Part shown: piece after piece, positions 35,169-45,894 of the stretch | Layout of the letters: each line of letters starts with the position of its first letter | How positions within the stretch are numbered: position 1 is the stretch's first letter | NCBI GenBank assembly: GCA_026004775.1 | Contig: BPJU01000019.1 | Coordinates: forward strand, 1-64,000 | Length of the DNA: 64,000 bases | From: Pirellulaceae bacterium | GTDB lineage: Bacteria; Planctomycetota; Planctomycetia; Pirellulales; Pirellulaceae | Direction: 5' to 3' | Made by a program: the position numbers and the translations under genes | The notes under the pieces: model-generated | Databases searched by the model: none | What the model saw: only the letters and a program-made list of their open reading frames with translations | Told to the model about the DNA's origin: nothing

Positions 35169-37961
35169 CTACGCCAGGCGGTTGAGCCGGCGCAAGGTCC
35201 ACTCCAGGCACAACGCGCCGGCCACCAGAGCCATCAGCCAGGCATGCAGTCGCTCCTTGAACTGTCGGTCCGGGGTGCCGGGCAATCGGGCTTCCTGGTC
35301 TTGGGGTACCAGCAGTTCAACTAAGGATGGATGGTCCGCGCTGCCGGGTCCGAGTGCTTCCGCCAGATTCGTGAAGAACTTTCCGCCGGTCCGTTCGGCG
35401 ATTTCGCGCATCACGGCATCGTTGCGCGTAACGGTGCGGGTTTCTACGGCCGAACCGCTACAGCGCACCTCGACCGCCAGCGGCTCTTCGGTGCTTTGCG
35501 GCAAGACGACCTCCACCCGATAATCACCCTCCTGGCGCGCGGCAAACTGCGCCTGGTATTCGCCTTCGCGAGAAGCGTGTTCCAAGCGGCGCAGCACCAG
35601 CGGTTGCCGCGAGCCATCCGGGGCCACCAGTGACGCGTCGACGGTAGGGACCTGGAGCGGCTTGCGTTCGAGGTCCGTCAGTATGGCGGTCACCACGACC
35701 TGGTCACCGATCGAGCAGCGTTCTTTGTCGGCGAGCAGGAGGCCGTGTCGGGAGCCGCGTGACAGTCGTCCCTGAGCCAGCCATCGTACCAGTTTGGTGT
35801 AGAACCGGTTGAAATGCCCTTCGTCCAGCGCTCGCAGGCGCCACATTTCCCCACTGGCAGCAAAAAACACGCGACCACTTCCGTAATAATGCGAGGCCCA
35901 ATAGATGGCCGGACGGTCGTCCAGACTGCTGTCGCTCGGATCGGACAAATAGGCGTACGCTCGGGCTCCCTTTTTCAGCTCGCGGACCGGAAGATACCCG
36001 TACACACCGGAGAACGAGGCCCAAATGGCTTCACTGCGCAGCGGATCGTCGTCCAGCCACAGAAACTTTTCGCTCAATCCATCACGCGTCAACTCCAGCG
36101 GCCACGGCTGGTCGCTGCCGGCGGAGGCAAAATCGAGGCGTGAACTGCTTTCGGTGGGAAATACGACCGGATAGAGCGCCTTGAGCAGATCGGCGCGGGG
36201 GTCGCTCCCGCGGCGCAACCGCGTCCACTCGGGAGTGTAAATCGCGCCGCCCACCACCAGTAACCCGCCGGCGTCCTCGGACACCCACCGCTCCAACAAC
36301 CGCACCTGATCATCGTCCAATTGAAGCCAGTCCGGATCGAACGCCAGCACACAATCGTAAGAACTCATCTCCTGCCAGGTACGAGGGAATTCGAACAGCA
36401 ATTCGTCGCCTTCCTGGCTGATTCCCGGTTCACCGGACTGGAGCCACACGGCGGTGATCACATCGCGATCACGGTAGAGCAAATTGCGGACGAATTGATA
36501 TTCGCGCGTCGGCCCGCCGGCCACGATCAACACCCGCGTGCGTTGCTCCAGTACGTCGACGGTGGTTGACTTGGAGTTGTCCTGGGGCTGGCGATCATCC
36601 GGCGGCGCGGCTACTTCGACCGTGTAGACGCGTTTCCCAAGCTCCGGAGGCGTTACCTGATATTCGACGGTCGCCGTGGTTCCGTCGGGACCGAGCCGCA
36701 CGGTTTTCTGGTCCTCCAGCGTGGGGGCAGCCTGGTTGGTGGCGGCGGCCGAAAGGAGCCGCACGTCCAGCGAGCGGCCCTCCATCTGGTAAGCCTGGAT
36801 GTAGGCCTTCAACTCAAAACGGTCTCCCGGATAGACGCGCAGCGGTGCTTCCACATCGACGACTCGGACGTTCGTCGGTGGTCGATCACTGCCTACCGCT
36901 ACCGTATGCACAACGATACCCGCTTCTTGTGCGGACACAGCAGCCAAGTGGGGGGCAAGACCCGCATTGGTCTGGCCGTCGGAGATCACCACAATTCCGG
37001 CGACCGGGCCACCGCGTTGTTCCATTACCGTTTGTTGGAGGGCGTCACCCAAGCGGGTTTCTTGCGCGCGCGGCGCCAGCAATTCCCGCCAATCAACCCG
37101 GGGTTCCTCTTCGGAGCGATCGGCGGCGTTTTCGGGGCGTCGAGCGTCTTCCGGAGCCTGTTGGTTCCCTTGCAGAAGCGCCGCCAACGGCACATGGCTG
37201 GTGCGCAGGTGCGCCGTTGCCAACAAAACAAGACCGCTCAGACTAAGCACCACGGCCACCAGCGCCGGCCAGGAGGCTGGTTCACCGGCGGCCCATCGAC
37301 CCGCGAAAGCGATTGTCATCGCCAGCACGGCGCTGGCCAACCCCACGATCAGCAGCCCCAAGCCTATCCGTGCCACCCACACGGCCAGGGGCCAGGCGTC
37401 GCTGCGGCTTTCTTGGCGTTGGATGCCGCGGCCGACTGTTTTCTTGGCGAACGCGGCCAACGGCACCGGCCGCTCGCTGTCCCCGATAGACAACAATTGC
37501 ACATCGTGCTGCTGGCGGAGGCGATCCAGAAACTGGTGCTGTTCCAGCGCTTCGACAACGGCCTCAGATCGACTAACCGGCTGGCCACTGGAGGAAGGGA
37601 CATCCGCTTGAGCCATGCTCTGGCTGATATCCATCAAGAGAATGGCTCGGGAGTTGATCGTCAAAGTCCGCTCGGTTCCTTTTTCCAGATCGAGGAAATA
37701 AAACAAAACGCCTGCCAGGGCCGATAATCGCAGCACCACCAAAGCCAGCGCGAGCGGCCGTCGCAGCTCCACCGTGTCTTTCACATAGAGCCGCACTACG
37801 AAAGCTATGAGAGCTGCCAGCACGGCGAACAGCACCAGCCAGTGCCATCCTTCGCTCAGCGCTTCCAGCCGATTGAAACGATAGTAGACCGTTTCGACCT
37901 CCCCGAAGACGAGCAGGCCGCCGGTTGTGCTCGCGGGCATGCCGCCAGTTAATACGTTCAT
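35169..37961 (-). CDS. VWA-domain membrane protein with GATase-like region
   Basis: 930 residues from ATG 37961, whose start overlaps the upstream stop (ATGA). Two N-terminal helices (WLVLFAVLAALIAFVVRLYV and LALALVVLRLSALAGVLFYF) precede a von Willebrand A domain with a MIDAS-like DISQSM motif. Two more helices interrupt it (VARIGLGLLIVGLASAVLAM and LVAVVLSLSGLVLLATAHL). The central part contains a glutamine-amidotransferase-like segment (LLVVGGAIYTPEWTRLRRGS) and the C-terminus has a late helix. Proteins of this layout are the standard partner of BatA-like VWA proteins. Confidence 0.85.
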   Translation of the reverse strand: MNVLTGGMPASTTGGLLVFGEVETVYYRFNRLEALSEGWHWLVLFAVLAALIAFVVRLYVKDTVELRRPLALALVVLRLSALAGVLFYFLDLEKGTERTLTINSRAILLMDISQSMAQADVPSSSGQPVSRSEAVVEALEQHQFLDRLRQQHDVQLLSIGDSERPVPLAAFAKKTVGRGIQRQESRSDAWPLAVWVARIGLGLLIVGLASAVLAMTIAFAGRWAAGEPASWPALVAVVLSLSGLVLLATAHLRTSHVPLAALLQGNQQAPEDARRPENAADRSEEEPRVDWRELLAPRAQETRLGDALQQTVMEQRGGPVAGIVVISDGQTNAGLAPHLAAVSAQEAGIVVHTVAVGSDRPPTNVRVVDVEAPLRVYPGDRFELKAYIQAYQMEGRSLDVRLLSAAATNQAAPTLEDQKTVRLGPDGTTATVEYQVTPPELGKRVYTVEVAAPPDDRQPQDNSKSTTVDVLEQRTRVLIVAGGPTREYQFVRNLLYRDRDVITAVWLQSGEPGISQEGDELLFEFPRTWQEMSSYDCVLAFDPDWLQLDDDQVRLLERWVSEDAGGLLVVGGAIYTPEWTRLRRGSDPRADLLKALYPVVFPTESSSRLDFASAGSDQPWPLELTRDGLSEKFLWLDDDPLRSEAIWASFSGVYGYLPVRELKKGARAYAYLSDPSDSSLDDRPAIYWASHYYGSGRVFFAASGEMWRLRALDEGHFNRFYTKLVRWLAQGRLSRGSRHGLLLADKERCSIGDQVVVTAILTDLERKPLQVPTVDASLVAPDGSRQPLVLRRLEHASREGEYQAQFAARQEGDYRVEVVLPQSTEEPLAVEVRCSGSAVETRTVTRNDAVMREIAERTGGKFFTNLAEALGPGSADHPSLVELLVPQDQEARLPGTPDRQFKERLHAWLMALVAGALCLEWTLRRLNRLA

Positions 37962-40276
37962 AGCCGACTTCCTTGAGGCGGGTGATAGCTGGTGGCGTAG
38001 GCTAGCAGTTGTTCGGCCATGAGTAACACCAGCAGCAGCACCCACAGTCCGGTTTGCGGGGGCAGGCGTGTCGGATTCCACGCCAGCCATGCGGCTTGAT
38101 CGGCGTAGCGCCACTCGATGCGCGCCGGGGCGAGGCCTTCCAGCAGCGGGCGCATTGCCACCAAGGTCATATCCGATTCGCGCGGATCGACGTTGACCGC
38201 AAATCGGCGGACATCCAAAGCTCCATCCACCCGATACAACCACACTTCATAAATGCCGCTGTTACCCGTATTACCCGAACCGGTTCCATTGGCCAGCGCC
38301 GTGCGAGCCCAGCCCTGCGCGTCGGACGGGGCGTCCCATTGGGCTTGGACGACGCGTCGCGGTATGCCATTGCTGTCCGGCAACACCCACTGCACCTGAG
38401 GCAGATAGTCGTTCGCCGGCCGCTCGACCAACAATTCATCCCCCACGCGGAATTCCGGCTGCCGGCGGCGACCTTGTGCCAGGTAAGCTTGTAGCTGGAG
38501 AGCCAACAGGGCATTGGGGCCAAGTACCATATCATTCCACAGAGGCGCATAGGTGGACGTGCACAGCACGACGCGGCCGGAACCGAACGACTTTTCCACC
38601 AGGAACGGATGTCGGCTGCGCAGTTGTGCGATGAGGCGCACTGTTGAACCTTCGGCAGGCCGCCAGCCGGCAGGCGGTGCGAAATAGCGTTCCACTCTGA
38701 TCAAGCGAATCAGCGGGTTGCGCCCGGCCAGGAGATCCTTGAAGATCGGATGGTCCACCAGATCGACATTGACGTCCGGTTCTCCTTCCACTTCCGGCGG
38801 CATCAGTTCCTGCTGTTCCAGGGCGAGCGGCAACAGGCCATCGCCATCGCGATAGAGCCGTTGGGTGTAAAATTTTGGATCGACATTGGGTCCGACAAAA
38901 ACGGCCAGCCCTCCACCGTCGCTGACGAATTGTTCCAGCTTGGCCACCGACCGCTCATCCAGGCGCGGCACGTCCAGCAGATAAATACTGGCATACCGTG
39001 CCAGTTCTTCCGGCGGGACATCCCGCAAATATTCGACGGGTTTGGTTACCGGCTGCACTCCGGTACGTGCCAGGGTACCGGGCTGGAAAATCGCCTCCAG
39101 ATAAAACGCGTGGCGTTGTTGGGCATCGCCGTCCACGACCAGGATCGGCTCACCGTCGAGGAACTCGATCACACACCACCGCCGGTTGTCAGCCGCCACG
39201 GCGTCTTCGGGCAAGAAGGCTTCGACGGCGTGCATGCCGGTTTGGGGGAAATGGACTTGCACGCGGCGGCTGGCGGTTTGGCCCGGTGGAATAACATCGA
39301 TCAATTCCACGGGCAAATCTTCGACCACCCCCTCAGACTGTCCGGGAGCGGCGGGCGCCGAGGAATCGAAGAATCGGCTGCGTACCCGCAGTTGCACATT
39401 GCGGGCGGGCTGCTCAGAGTAATTCGTCACATCGATGCGTACAAACAGGGGAACTCCCGCGGCTCGCGGCCCTGGCTCAGGAGCCATGTAGCTTATCGCC
39501 AGGTTCGGAAGGGCCTGCCGAGCACAATGGATGAACTCGATCTGGGCACCGGCCGCCTGGAGTTGAGCCAACGCGTTGCGCAGGTCGGCCGGATTCTCCC
39601 ACGGGAAGCGACGAAAGTCCGACACGACATGGACCAGATTTGTGGTGTGCGGTTCATCGGCGACCAACTGCCGCACCAGTTCCAGAGCCGCCAGCGGCTG
39701 ACTGGCGTATTGGCTGGGTACCAGCCCGCGGCGCACTTCTTCCCAGACTTTTTCGAACTGCACGTCGATCCGCTGGCCGTTCAAGTCGGCAATCTGCTGG
39801 ACCTGTTCGGCCGCGGGAAGGCGCCCGGCTGCCTGTTGGGCTCGGGAAAAGCGCAGCAGCGTAACACGCCTGACCGACGCGTCGTTGTTGGAAGGTTGAC
39901 AGATCTGCTGGATACTGGACAGTGCCAGCTCGAAGGCTGACGGCCGCCCGCTGCCGCGTTCCGTCATGGAAAAGCTGTCGTCCAGCAGGATGTAGTGATG
40001 CGACGAGGCTCCACTCCAGCGCCCCAGCAGGCCGCTTTGCGGCATCCACTGGGCCAAAAGTAGTATCAGGAGTGCCATCGCGGCCATGCGGGAGGCCAGC
40101 AGCAGAAACTGTCGCAACCACACCCAGGTACGGCGGCGGCGATAGCTTTCCAGCAAGAAATCCATCGCCGCCCACTTGATCCGCCGGTGCCGCAGCAACT
40201 GGATCAAATGGATCAGCAGCGGCGCCACCACCAGCAGGAAACCCCAGGTCAGCGACGGGAAGCCAAATTGCCACAT
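37958..40276 (-). CDS. BatA-like VWA membrane protein
   Basis: About 772 residues from ATG 40276 (a GTG at 40282 is the alternative). The N-terminus is diagnostic of the BatA N-terminal domain: LTWGFLLVVAPLLIHLIQLL, then RHRRIKWAAMDFLLESYRRR and a second helix (LLLASRMAAMALLILLLAQW). The VWA domain has a MIDAS DDSFSM motif. A long extracytoplasmic region with Ig-like and GATase-like segments ends in a C-terminal helix (GLWVLLLVLLMAEQLLAYA). It presumably works with the next VWA protein and MoxR in an envelope complex. Confidence 0.9.
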   Translation of the reverse strand: MWQFGFPSLTWGFLLVVAPLLIHLIQLLRHRRIKWAAMDFLLESYRRRRTWVWLRQFLLLASRMAAMALLILLLAQWMPQSGLLGRWSGASSHHYILLDDSFSMTERGSGRPSAFELALSSIQQICQPSNNDASVRRVTLLRFSRAQQAAGRLPAAEQVQQIADLNGQRIDVQFEKVWEEVRRGLVPSQYASQPLAALELVRQLVADEPHTTNLVHVVSDFRRFPWENPADLRNALAQLQAAGAQIEFIHCARQALPNLAISYMAPEPGPRAAGVPLFVRIDVTNYSEQPARNVQLRVRSRFFDSSAPAAPGQSEGVVEDLPVELIDVIPPGQTASRRVQVHFPQTGMHAVEAFLPEDAVAADNRRWCVIEFLDGEPILVVDGDAQQRHAFYLEAIFQPGTLARTGVQPVTKPVEYLRDVPPEELARYASIYLLDVPRLDERSVAKLEQFVSDGGGLAVFVGPNVDPKFYTQRLYRDGDGLLPLALEQQELMPPEVEGEPDVNVDLVDHPIFKDLLAGRNPLIRLIRVERYFAPPAGWRPAEGSTVRLIAQLRSRHPFLVEKSFGSGRVVLCTSTYAPLWNDMVLGPNALLALQLQAYLAQGRRRQPEFRVGDELLVERPANDYLPQVQWVLPDSNGIPRRVVQAQWDAPSDAQGWARTALANGTGSGNTGNSGIYEVWLYRVDGALDVRRFAVNVDPRESDMTLVAMRPLLEGLAPARIEWRYADQAAWLAWNPTRLPPQTGLWVLLLVLLMAEQLLAYATSYHPPQGSRL

Positions 40277-41181
40277 CGGCACCGATCTCTCCGTTCATTC
40301 ATTGTCAGCCGGCTCGATGGCCGTGCATTCCCAGGCGGCTGCTGAGGAATTTGGCCAGCACGGCATCCAGCGGGTCGCTGGTGCGTATCAGAGCGTAGTC
40401 CACCATGTGGCGCGCGCAGCCGTGCCGCAGTTCTTCCAGATACCTGCCGAGGGCCGCCAGGTAGCCGTCGCGTAAAGCCCGCGGATTACAGTTCAAGAAA
40501 TCCGCTGTTTCCAGTCCTTCGAACCGCGTCGGACCGGCAAACGGAAAATCCAGCTCGTCGTCATCCAGTACATGCAGCACCAACACGTCATGGCCGCGCT
40601 GGCGCAACAACCGCAGGCCGCGGAGCGTCCCCTCCACGTCGGCCAGCAGGTCCGAGACCACCACGACCATCCCTCGACGCGGAAACTGCTCGGCCACCGC
40701 TCGAAAGACGGCCAACAACCCTGTCTTCTCCTGCGGATTCTGGATGTGAAACGTTTCCAGAACGGCCTCCAGGTGCGTCCGCTTGCTGCGCAGAGGCACC
40801 TGAGCCCGGACGCGCTGATCGAACACGATGGCTCCGATGGCGTCCTGCTGGCGCAGGACCAGGTAGGCCAAGCTGGCAGCCGCCGTGCAGGCATATTCCC
40901 ACTTCGTGAATACACCCTGGCCGTATTGCATACTGGCCGATCCGTCGACCAGCAGTAAACAGCGCAGGTTGGTATCTTCGTCGTATTGTTTGACGTAGAG
41001 CCGATCTTGCCGGGCCCATACCTTCCAGTCCACATGCCGCAGATCGTCACCCGGCACGTACTCGCGGTGCTGCCGGAATTCCACCGACTGCCCGAAGTAG
41101 GGACTGCGATGCATGCCCGATAGGAAACCTTCTACCACGTGACGGGCGCGGAGTTCCAGCCGAGCAATTCGCTTGATGGCT

Positions 41182-42240
<1,059 letters not shown>

Positions 42241-42655
42241 ACGTGTGCTCCTCCACTAGCCTCCTGGCACCTGGGCTTGGCTCCAGAGCCGGTCTGCCAC
42301 GCCGGTCGTTTGCCGAGTACTTCGGGGGGCCTTCCAGCCGCACTGTGAAGGCGGACCAGCGCTCTATTGTTTGTTCCCGGCAGGCAGCAAAAAGTTCACC
42401 GAAACCAACAGCATAACCCACATGATCGGGGTTGCCTAGTTTAACTTTTGCAAAACATCGGGCCGATTGTAGCGCTGGTCCGGCCGGAGGTGCAGGTTTT
42501 GCACGGTGGGGTGGCCAAGCGGGGTGCGGCTTGAGCTGGCTGGGCGATGCCCTTGGGTAGCGCCCCAACTGATCGCAATACAATGCAAGCGGGCCACCGT
42601 CTTGCGGTGGCCCGCTTCACATCAGGCGTCGCGTCGCTTCCTGCCTACCCGAATT
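42241..42655. other. Promoter region of the moxR operon
   Basis: A 415-bp gap between two minus-strand genes. No coding sequence is supported. It should hold the moxR promoter; no clear -35/-10 pair could be named. Its other end has the hairpin at 42587-42617. Confidence 0.5.
42587..42617 (-). terminator. Perfect 13-bp stem hairpin, probable terminator
   Basis: AAGCGGGCCACCG pairs exactly with CGGTGGCCCGCTT around a 5-nt loop. It lies 39 bp beyond the stop of the minus-strand lipoprotein gene. No strong U-run follows, so it could also stabilise an mRNA end. Confidence 0.65.
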
Positions 42656-43225
42656 TCAGTAGGGAACGGGCACGTCGACATTGCCCACCATGTGGAAGTG
42701 GTTGTGGTCGATGTAGATGACTTCGACCGCATCTTCGTCGCGGATGGTGTGAGGCACCGGCCAGCCGACGCGGATCGTTTCGGTGTAATAGACGGTGCAC
42801 TTGTAGTGGACATGGTGCAGTTGGGCCGGGCCGATCAGGGGCACGAAGCGTGGCGGATCAACGTAGTCGGCAATCTTTTCCTTCACGATCCGAACGTTCG
42901 AGCGCTGGACCTCATACAGGAACGGCAGACCACCTTGTACCGGCTTGGCACGCTCCAGGGCCCGCATCACTTCGTCGTCCGACGGCGGATCGAGCCCGAC
43001 GTCTGGACCTCCGGCTTCCAGCGGAGGCAGCACCGGTACCCGGCCGTACCGCTCATGATGCCAGGCTTGATCCTCTTCCAACTTCTGGAAGTAAGGGCTT
43101 ACCGGAATCGGAACCCCAACGAAACCCAGATCCGGCCCGGACGTGATGCCCACACATCCGATGCAGGCGGCCGATCCGATGGAAAGTCCCAGGGCGAGCA
43201 TCCAGTGGCGAAGTCTAGTAACCAT
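42656..43225 (-). CDS. Predicted lipoprotein, unknown function
   Basis: 189 residues with a start behind GAGGT. The N-terminus (WMLALGLSIGSAACIGCVG) looks like a lipoprotein signal with a cysteine-containing cleavage site, though the box is not perfect. The rest is Pro-rich and polar (FVGVPIPVSPYFQKLEEDQA), then a beta-rich C-terminal half (LHHVHYKCTVYYTETIRVGW). No family recognised. It stands alone between the moxR operon and the BON-protein gene and ends at a clear hairpin. Confidence 0.7.
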   Translation of the reverse strand: MVTRLRHWMLALGLSIGSAACIGCVGITSGPDLGFVGVPIPVSPYFQKLEEDQAWHHERYGRVPVLPPLEAGGPDVGLDPPSDDEVMRALERAKPVQGGLPFLYEVQRSNVRIVKEKIADYVDPPRFVPLIGPAQLHHVHYKCTVYYTETIRVGWPVPHTIRDEDAVEVIYIDHNHFHMVGNVDVPVPY

Positions 43226-43482
43226 GGGTTTACCTCGAACGCTGCGACGCCTTGTACTACGTTAACCGGAGGGCTGGCTCGAGGAGCGGCCGCCTTCCCG
43301 ACTGACACTATTAGTTATCGTGCGAAACTTTGCGGAACTTGCGGGTTTTTCCGGTTAATACAAGAAAATCAGCCGAGCCACCGGAAGCGGTTCCATGCAG
43401 GCAGCTCACCCTGTGTCCGGCGCGAAGGTGCTGGCGACGGTCCAAAAAGATCATGCTTTCCAGGCGAACCTCAAAAACAAAA

Positions 43483-43508
43483 GCCCCGTGGGGTGTGTCC
43501 CACGGGGC
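43483..43508 (-). terminator. Rho-independent terminator of the BON-protein gene
   Basis: GCCCCGTGGG pairs with CCCACGGGGC around a 6-nt loop. Read on the minus strand it is followed by TTTTGTTTTT, the expected U-run, about 30 bp after the stop of the double-BON gene. Confidence 0.88.
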
Positions 43509-43537
43509 GGAGCTTCGCCGGTATTTAGCGCAGCGCG

Positions 43538-44860
43538 TTATTTGCTCTTGAAGTCCAACTGCCACCAGCCGTCATCCCATTCCAGCGTCACTTTGCGCCA
43601 GCCGAGGGGCACCTGCGGGTAGGGATAAAACGGCCCGATGTATGGCCAGGCGGCCGGCGAGTACTGTTTCGGGTAAGTGACGGCCGCGTAGTTCGGATAG
43701 GCCGCATAGCTTGGCCAGGCATAGTTGGGTAGCTGGGGATGATCGTAGCGTACTTGAGCAATGCCTCCGGTGACGGCCCCATAACCGGCAGCGATGGGCT
43801 GTGCGGCCGGCAGGGCTGCTTGAGGCTGGTAGTTGTAGTACACGGCGGAAGGTACCGGCACCACAGCCATCGGAGCCACGGGCTGGGCCAAAGGCTGGGC
43901 GTTCGGTTGGGGGGTGGCGGAAAGGACCGACTGCGGTAACGGCTGAAGCGCTGGCTCCGGGGATGGGACCAAAGGCGGTTGCTGAGCCGCAGGCGACGTG
44001 GAGGGCTGGATTCGATTCGCCACATTCGGCTGGGCGGGTGCCGGCTGTGCCACCGGGGTCGACTCGGGCATCACGCGGCGGCGAGCCGAGTCAGCCGTGG
44101 TAGATACCGTCTGGAACGAAGCCATGGGAGGTTCGATGCGGATCATATCGACCACTTGGTAGACGCCCGGCACGCGGCGAGCCACCTCTAGGGCCAGCGT
44201 CTTCTGTTCGGCCTCCGGAACGTATCCGTCAAGAATCACCGTGCCGTCCTGCACGCGCATATCCAATCGGAACCCGTGGAGTTGGCCGGCCTGTTTGTAT
44301 TGCTGGAGCCGATCGTAAATCTGGCGTGCGATCTGCTCGTCACTAATCACCGGGCGCGCCGGCGGCGCCTGCGGTGGTGCGGCTGCCTCGATATGTACCG
44401 GGGGTACTGCCGGTTGCGAAGCCGCAGGCGTGGGGTTGGCGGCCGGAGCCGCGGAGTTGGATGGCGGCAACATGCTGTCGGCTTCCGGACGGCTCGGGTG
44501 GCGTTCGGCGCGGGCCGACTTCAGCGGATTGGTAAACAACGGCTGTTCGGTGGATGTCCGCGTGGCGGAGGTAGCCGGTGCCTGGACCTGCAGGTCGTTG
44601 ACGACTTGCTTGACACCGGACGTTTTCTGAGCCACTTCCAAAGCCAGCGCTTGCTGTTCGCGTGAGGCCACCCTTCCTTTCATCAACACCGTGCCATCCT
44701 CGACCGTCAGGTCAATCTTGAAGCCGCGCAGCTTGCCGGCTGCTTGAAGCGCTTTGAGTTCCGTGACGATCTTCTGAGCGATTTGCTGGTCGTCGGCACG
44801 CAGCCCCCCTGGGGTCATAGCCGCCAGCGCGATCACTAATCCGAAAACCATTCGTCGCAT
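43538..44860 (-). CDS. Exported double BON-domain protein
   Basis: 440 residues from ATG 44860, behind AGGAGGGG; longer open frames upstream are rejected for lack of a signal. A signal peptide (RRMVFGLVIALAAMTPGGLRA) leads to two BON domains: KIDLTVEDGTVLMKGRVASR with VKQVVNDLQV, then FRLDMRVQDGTVILDGYVPE with VYQVVDMIRI. Between and after them are Pro/Ala-rich linkers, and the tail is rich in Tyr/Pro (NYAWPSYAAYPNYAAVTYPK). BON domains bind phospholipid or membrane surfaces in stress-response proteins. Two domains with the same spacing suggest duplication. Confidence 0.9.
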   Translation of the reverse strand: MRRMVFGLVIALAAMTPGGLRADDQQIAQKIVTELKALQAAGKLRGFKIDLTVEDGTVLMKGRVASREQQALALEVAQKTSGVKQVVNDLQVQAPATSATRTSTEQPLFTNPLKSARAERHPSRPEADSMLPPSNSAAPAANPTPAASQPAVPPVHIEAAAPPQAPPARPVISDEQIARQIYDRLQQYKQAGQLHGFRLDMRVQDGTVILDGYVPEAEQKTLALEVARRVPGVYQVVDMIRIEPPMASFQTVSTTADSARRRVMPESTPVAQPAPAQPNVANRIQPSTSPAAQQPPLVPSPEPALQPLPQSVLSATPQPNAQPLAQPVAPMAVVPVPSAVYYNYQPQAALPAAQPIAAGYGAVTGGIAQVRYDHPQLPNYAWPSYAAYPNYAAVTYPKQYSPAAWPYIGPFYPYPQVPLGWRKVTLEWDDGWWQLDFKSK

Positions 44861-45302
44861 GGGTCCCCTCCTGAGGTAAACTCCTATCCGCGTGCGGCTC
44901 GCATCGTCCGGCTCCCAGCTCGGCGGACCATTGCTGGCCAGGCCGCGCTGACGGTTCAAGGAAGCCTGTACGGGACGCAGTGACGGTGCTCGAGCCAACC
45001 CGGTCGGCGCACCAAGCATCATAGGGTCGAAGCTCGAAAAGCAACGCCGTCGCACCTGGCAGCCGATCCGGCTGCGGCGCACGCCGTGCTTCCAAGAGCG
45101 ACTACCCGCATATCATTTTCGGATAAGATCGACGGCGAAGGGTAGGTTTTTTTCGATTTTGCCACACCCACCGGTGGCTCCCAAAACAACGGATATGCCG
45201 CATTGTTGTACTGTCTTACCTGTTCTGCCGCGCCAAGCATTTCCGTTGTGCACCGGAACGTGTGCGGGATAGAGCGAGAGAACGCCTACCATCCGGGCTG
45301 GA
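44861..45302. other. Gene-free stretch upstream of the BON gene
   Basis: 442 bp. Frames are open on the minus strand but without signal peptide or ribosome binding site. Nothing else could be named. Confidence 0.4.
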
Positions 45303-45608
45303 TCAGTTATTGGTACCGCTCGGATAAAATGGCGGCTCCCCAACTTGGGTTAGCTCCTGCCGCTCCCAAGTGGCCGCCAGCGTGAGCCCGGCGTAGGCCA
45401 AAGCACTTAACACCCAGCAGCTGTCCCGATGCCCCAAACCAACCAGCGTGCAGGCTCCCACACACACAAGACAAGCCGTGTACAGCCTGTGAAACCAGAG
45501 CCACCGGCATTCGCTCGCCGCACGGCCGGCCACCAGGGCCGTTGTTCCACCGACCGCCAAAACCAGGCTCAATGCAGCCCAACAGACGCTTGGCAATGAC
45601 GTGAGCAT
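45303..45608 (-). CDS. Small membrane protein, unknown
   Basis: About 101 residues from ATG 45608, chosen because AAAGGAGTG lies just upstream; in-frame upstream codons to 45761 give a poorly structured leader. It has three hydrophobic segments (SLPSVCWAALSLVLAVGGTTALVAG, YTACLVCVGACTLVGLG, CWVLSALAYAGLTLAATW) with several cysteines. No family is recognised. It is transcribed toward the BON gene, but a 440-bp gap separates them. Confidence 0.55.
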   Translation of the reverse strand: MLTSLPSVCWAALSLVLAVGGTTALVAGRAASECRWLWFHRLYTACLVCVGACTLVGLGHRDSCWVLSALAYAGLTLAATWERQELTQVGEPPFYPSGTNN

Positions 45609-45894
45609 CCGTGCACACTCCTTTGCTAGGGCCCGCCCGACCGCGGCACGCGGTTGTAACGCCAAAGCTTCGGGCACCGACAACTTCTGCAACTGGCATG
45701 CCATGGTGCCCGCATGCCTCGCTCCGAATCGATGTTTCTGGCAGCCCGGTGATAATGCCACAATGGTTTGGCCACTTTTGCGGCTTGACCGGTTTAGAGG
45801 GGCTGATTGGGGGCTGACGGCCCGAAAGCGGACTCAGCTCGTTCCCGGTTGGTAAAAATTACAAGGCACTTAGCTGGCAAGGGGCCCGGGCTCG

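Noticed and set aside
38750-39940. Plus-strand open frame of 396 codons
   Set aside because: Antisense to the BatA-like VWA gene; high GC keeps the frame open.
42506-43528. Plus-strand 340-codon frame
   Set aside because: Antisense to the lipoprotein gene and crosses the hairpin terminator; no start signal.
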